From: an uncultured Prevotellaceae bacterium
GTDB taxonomy: Bacteria; Bacteroidota; Bacteroidia; Bacteroidales; Bacteroidaceae
Direction: 5' to 3'
Length of the DNA stretch: 64,000 nucleotides
NCBI GenBank assembly: GCA_900315745.1
Contig: ONAG01000013.1
Span: 32,944 to 96,943, forward strand
Shown here: piece after piece, positions 63,042 through 64,000 of the stretch
Layout of the letters: the number at the start of each line of letters is the position of its first letter
Position numbering within the stretch: the stretch's first letter is position 1
Notes under the pieces: generated by a model
What the model saw: the letters and a program-made list of their open reading frames with translations, nothing else
The model's database searches: none
What the model was told of the DNA's origin: nothing
Position numbers and translations under genes: made by a program

Positions 63042-63692
63042 TTAGAATCCAAGTCCTTTCAGCCACTTCTCTACCTTTGCCTTGTTTGTGCGCACCTCAT
63101 GGCCGTAGATGCTGAAGCCCTTCTGGACATTGGCACCGAGGAAGGCTTCCTTCACGTCCTCCACGCAGTTGGCGAGACCTGAGCCCTCGTGGGTTGTGAA
63201 GGGGATGACGGTCTTGCCTTTCAGGTCGCCCTCATGCTTCTTGAAGAAGGTGAACATCACCTGCGGATAAGTGCCCCACCATACGGGACCGCCGATGAAC
63301 ACGGTGTCGTACTTGCTCAGGTCGATGTCGCCCTCATACTCCGGCAGTTCGCCTTTGTTTGCTTCTTCTTTCGCTAAATTGATGAGTGGAGTATATGCCA
63401 TGCCGTCATATTTGTGGGTGACGATTTCAAACTGTTCCGCACCTGTTATCTCACTGATGTAGTCGGCCACAATCTTCGTGTTGCCCACTTCGATGTTTCC
63501 TACTGAGTAGTTGTCTCCTGCATGTGAGAAGAACACCACCAATGCCTTTCCGTCCTTTGCCATAGTTGTCGTCTCGTTTGATGTTGATGATTCCGTTTGT
63601 TGTTGCTTCGTACCGCTGCATCCTGTAGATACGAGCAGTGCCACGGTGTTTTTTCGATACTTTGCTTTCACTTTTTGCGCCACGATTTTCAC
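63042..63692 (-). CDS. Flavodoxin-family lipoprotein-like protein with non-ATG start
   Basis: The flavodoxin domain (about residues 46-210 of the frame) shows KALVVFFSHAGDNYSVGNIEVGNTKIVADY, KYDTVFIGGPVWWGTYPQVMFTFF and FTTHEGSGLANCVEDV. The N-terminus has no ATG: the frame begins at GTG codons (63692, 63671). From 63671 it reads MKAKYRKNTVALLVSTGCSG, a short lipoprotein-like signal with cysteine. A 13-base direct repeat lies in this start region. First gene of the operon with the aldo/keto reductase and SDR; divergent from the AraC regulator gene, which probably controls it. Confidence 0.82.
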   Translation of the reverse strand: MKIVAQKVKAKYRKNTVALLVSTGCSGTKQQQTESSTSNETTTMAKDGKALVVFFSHAGDNYSVGNIEVGNTKIVADYISEITGAEQFEIVTHKYDGMAYTPLINLAKEEANKGELPEYEGDIDLSKYDTVFIGGPVWWGTYPQVMFTFFKKHEGDLKGKTVIPFTTHEGSGLANCVEDVKEAFLGANVQKGFSIYGHEVRTNKAKVEKWLKGLGF

Positions 63693-63699
63693 TTTTTGC
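63666..63699. repeat. Two direct 13-base repeats in the flavodoxin start region
   Basis: TTTCACTTTTTGC occurs at 63666-63678 and 63687-63699, offset by 21 bases, so the duplication keeps the reading frame. It may be a tandem regulator site or an old slippage. Confidence 0.6.
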
Positions 63700-63731
63700 A
63701 GAAATGTTTTTATGTATAGAATAATAATGTA

Positions 63732-63739
63732 TAACTTTG
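63732..63739 (+). promoter_or_regulatory. -7 box of the AraC-family regulator gene
   Basis: TAACTTTG, 18 bases before ATG 63757. Confidence 0.5.
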
Positions 63740-63756
63740 CCCAAAATAGTAGCGAT

Positions 63757-64000
63757 ATGAAGATAGATTTTCAGTATTCCATGGACTTCTATAGAATGAA
63801 TGCCCGTGAGTTGGGTCACACCTGCATGCACCTGCTCTGCTTGGCAGGGGAGGGGAGTTTTGTGTTCAACGAGCATTGTTACCACATCACGAAAAACGAC
63901 CTGGTGGTGATACCGATGCCTAATCGTGTCAGCAACCTTGCGGCGCATGCCGATTTGCAGGTGGAATGGTTTGCAGCCGACTACAAGTTTCTGCAGAACC
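63757..64000 (+). CDS. AraC-family regulator, N-terminal part, cut by window edge
   Basis: Open from ATG 63757 to the window end, 81 residues: MKIDFQYSMDFYRMNARELG, then CMHLLCLAGEGSFVFNEHCYHITKNDLVVIPMPN. This is the cupin-like ligand-binding half of an AraC regulator; the helix-turn-helix domain lies outside. Divergent from the flavodoxin-aldo/keto reductase-SDR operon, the usual layout for a local activator. Confidence 0.72.
   Translation, partial: MKIDFQYSMDFYRMNARELGHTCMHLLCLAGEGSFVFNEHCYHITKNDLVVIPMPNRVSNLAAHADLQVEWFAADYKFLQN

Noticed and set aside
1-64000. CRISPR arrays, tRNA or rRNA genes, insertion sequences, prophage
   Set aside because: No regularly spaced repeats, cloverleaf-like T-arm sequences, transposase or phage genes were found by reading; covariance-model and IS searches were not run.

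Overview
The window reads as chromosome of a gut or oral Bacteroidales bacterium, most likely Prevotella or a close relative. The reasons are: the Bacteroidetes promoter element TAnnTTTG (often with TTG about 19-22 bases upstream) before many genes; families largely confined to this phylum (DUF4270, DUF4199, DUF6055, a GT5-only glycogen synthase, an EF-G2 paralogue); a TonB-dependent receptor with an N-terminal carboxypeptidase-regulatory-like domain; and secreted enzymes ending in Prevotella-style tails. No rRNA, tRNA, insertion sequence, prophage or CRISPR array was seen. Most of the window is ordinary, tightly packed core and accessory chromosome.

Layout. 1-2,320: partial dCMP deaminase and an M3 oligopeptidase. 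2,470-9,107: a seven-gene minus-strand run, malic enzyme - DUF4199 - GT2 - lipoprotein - outer-membrane protein - ApbE flavin transferase - Crp regulator, with start/stop overlaps. 9,332-12,658: beta-helix lipoprotein, cytidine deaminase, AlkZ-related protein, RmlC epimerase. 12,685-16,657: GlmS, a membrane-anchored trypsin-like protease with a helical insertion, a small beta-barrel protein. 16,901-24,709: sugar aminotransferase, DUF3298 protein, a frameshifted lipoprotein gene, YbjQ, histidine phosphatase, TraB and a flavinylation-type FMN-binding protein, a LolA-like protein, and an unusually short sigma-70 factor.

24,720-38,377 holds plant-polysaccharide enzymes: GH2, GH106 rhamnosidase, PL1 pectate lyase with a dockerin-repeat partner, and a DUF6055 HExxH protein, interrupted by two glycosyltransferases (GT32, GT9). 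A PL9 lyase sits apart at 59,168. Together they point to pectin (homogalacturonan/rhamnogalacturonan) breakdown, but with no SusC/SusD pair next to them. 38,570-45,359: a second DegT aminotransferase, DUF4270 with a GT5-only glycogen synthase, and the methylmalonyl-CoA epimerase/decarboxylase operon for propionate formation, including a 52-residue ORF too short for usual ORF calling. 45,687-49,640: ECF sigma factor operon and a TonB receptor. 49,785-58,939: nitroreductase, lactate permease, HemW, EF-G2 and the LutABC lactate oxidation operon. 61,312-64,000: a GC-richer flavodoxin - aldo/keto reductase - short-chain dehydrogenase operon divergent from an AraC regulator that runs off the end.

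How they fit: pectin and rhamnose-containing glycans feed sugar catabolism; malic enzyme and the methylmalonyl-CoA decarboxylase module belong to the succinate/propionate fermentation branch; LctP and LutABC handle lactate. The items most worth a second look are the EF-G paralogue lacking the GTPase histidine, the sigma factor that appears to lack domain 3, the apparently leaderless hemW, and several small or broken genes. No clearly new multi-gene defence or mobile system was found.
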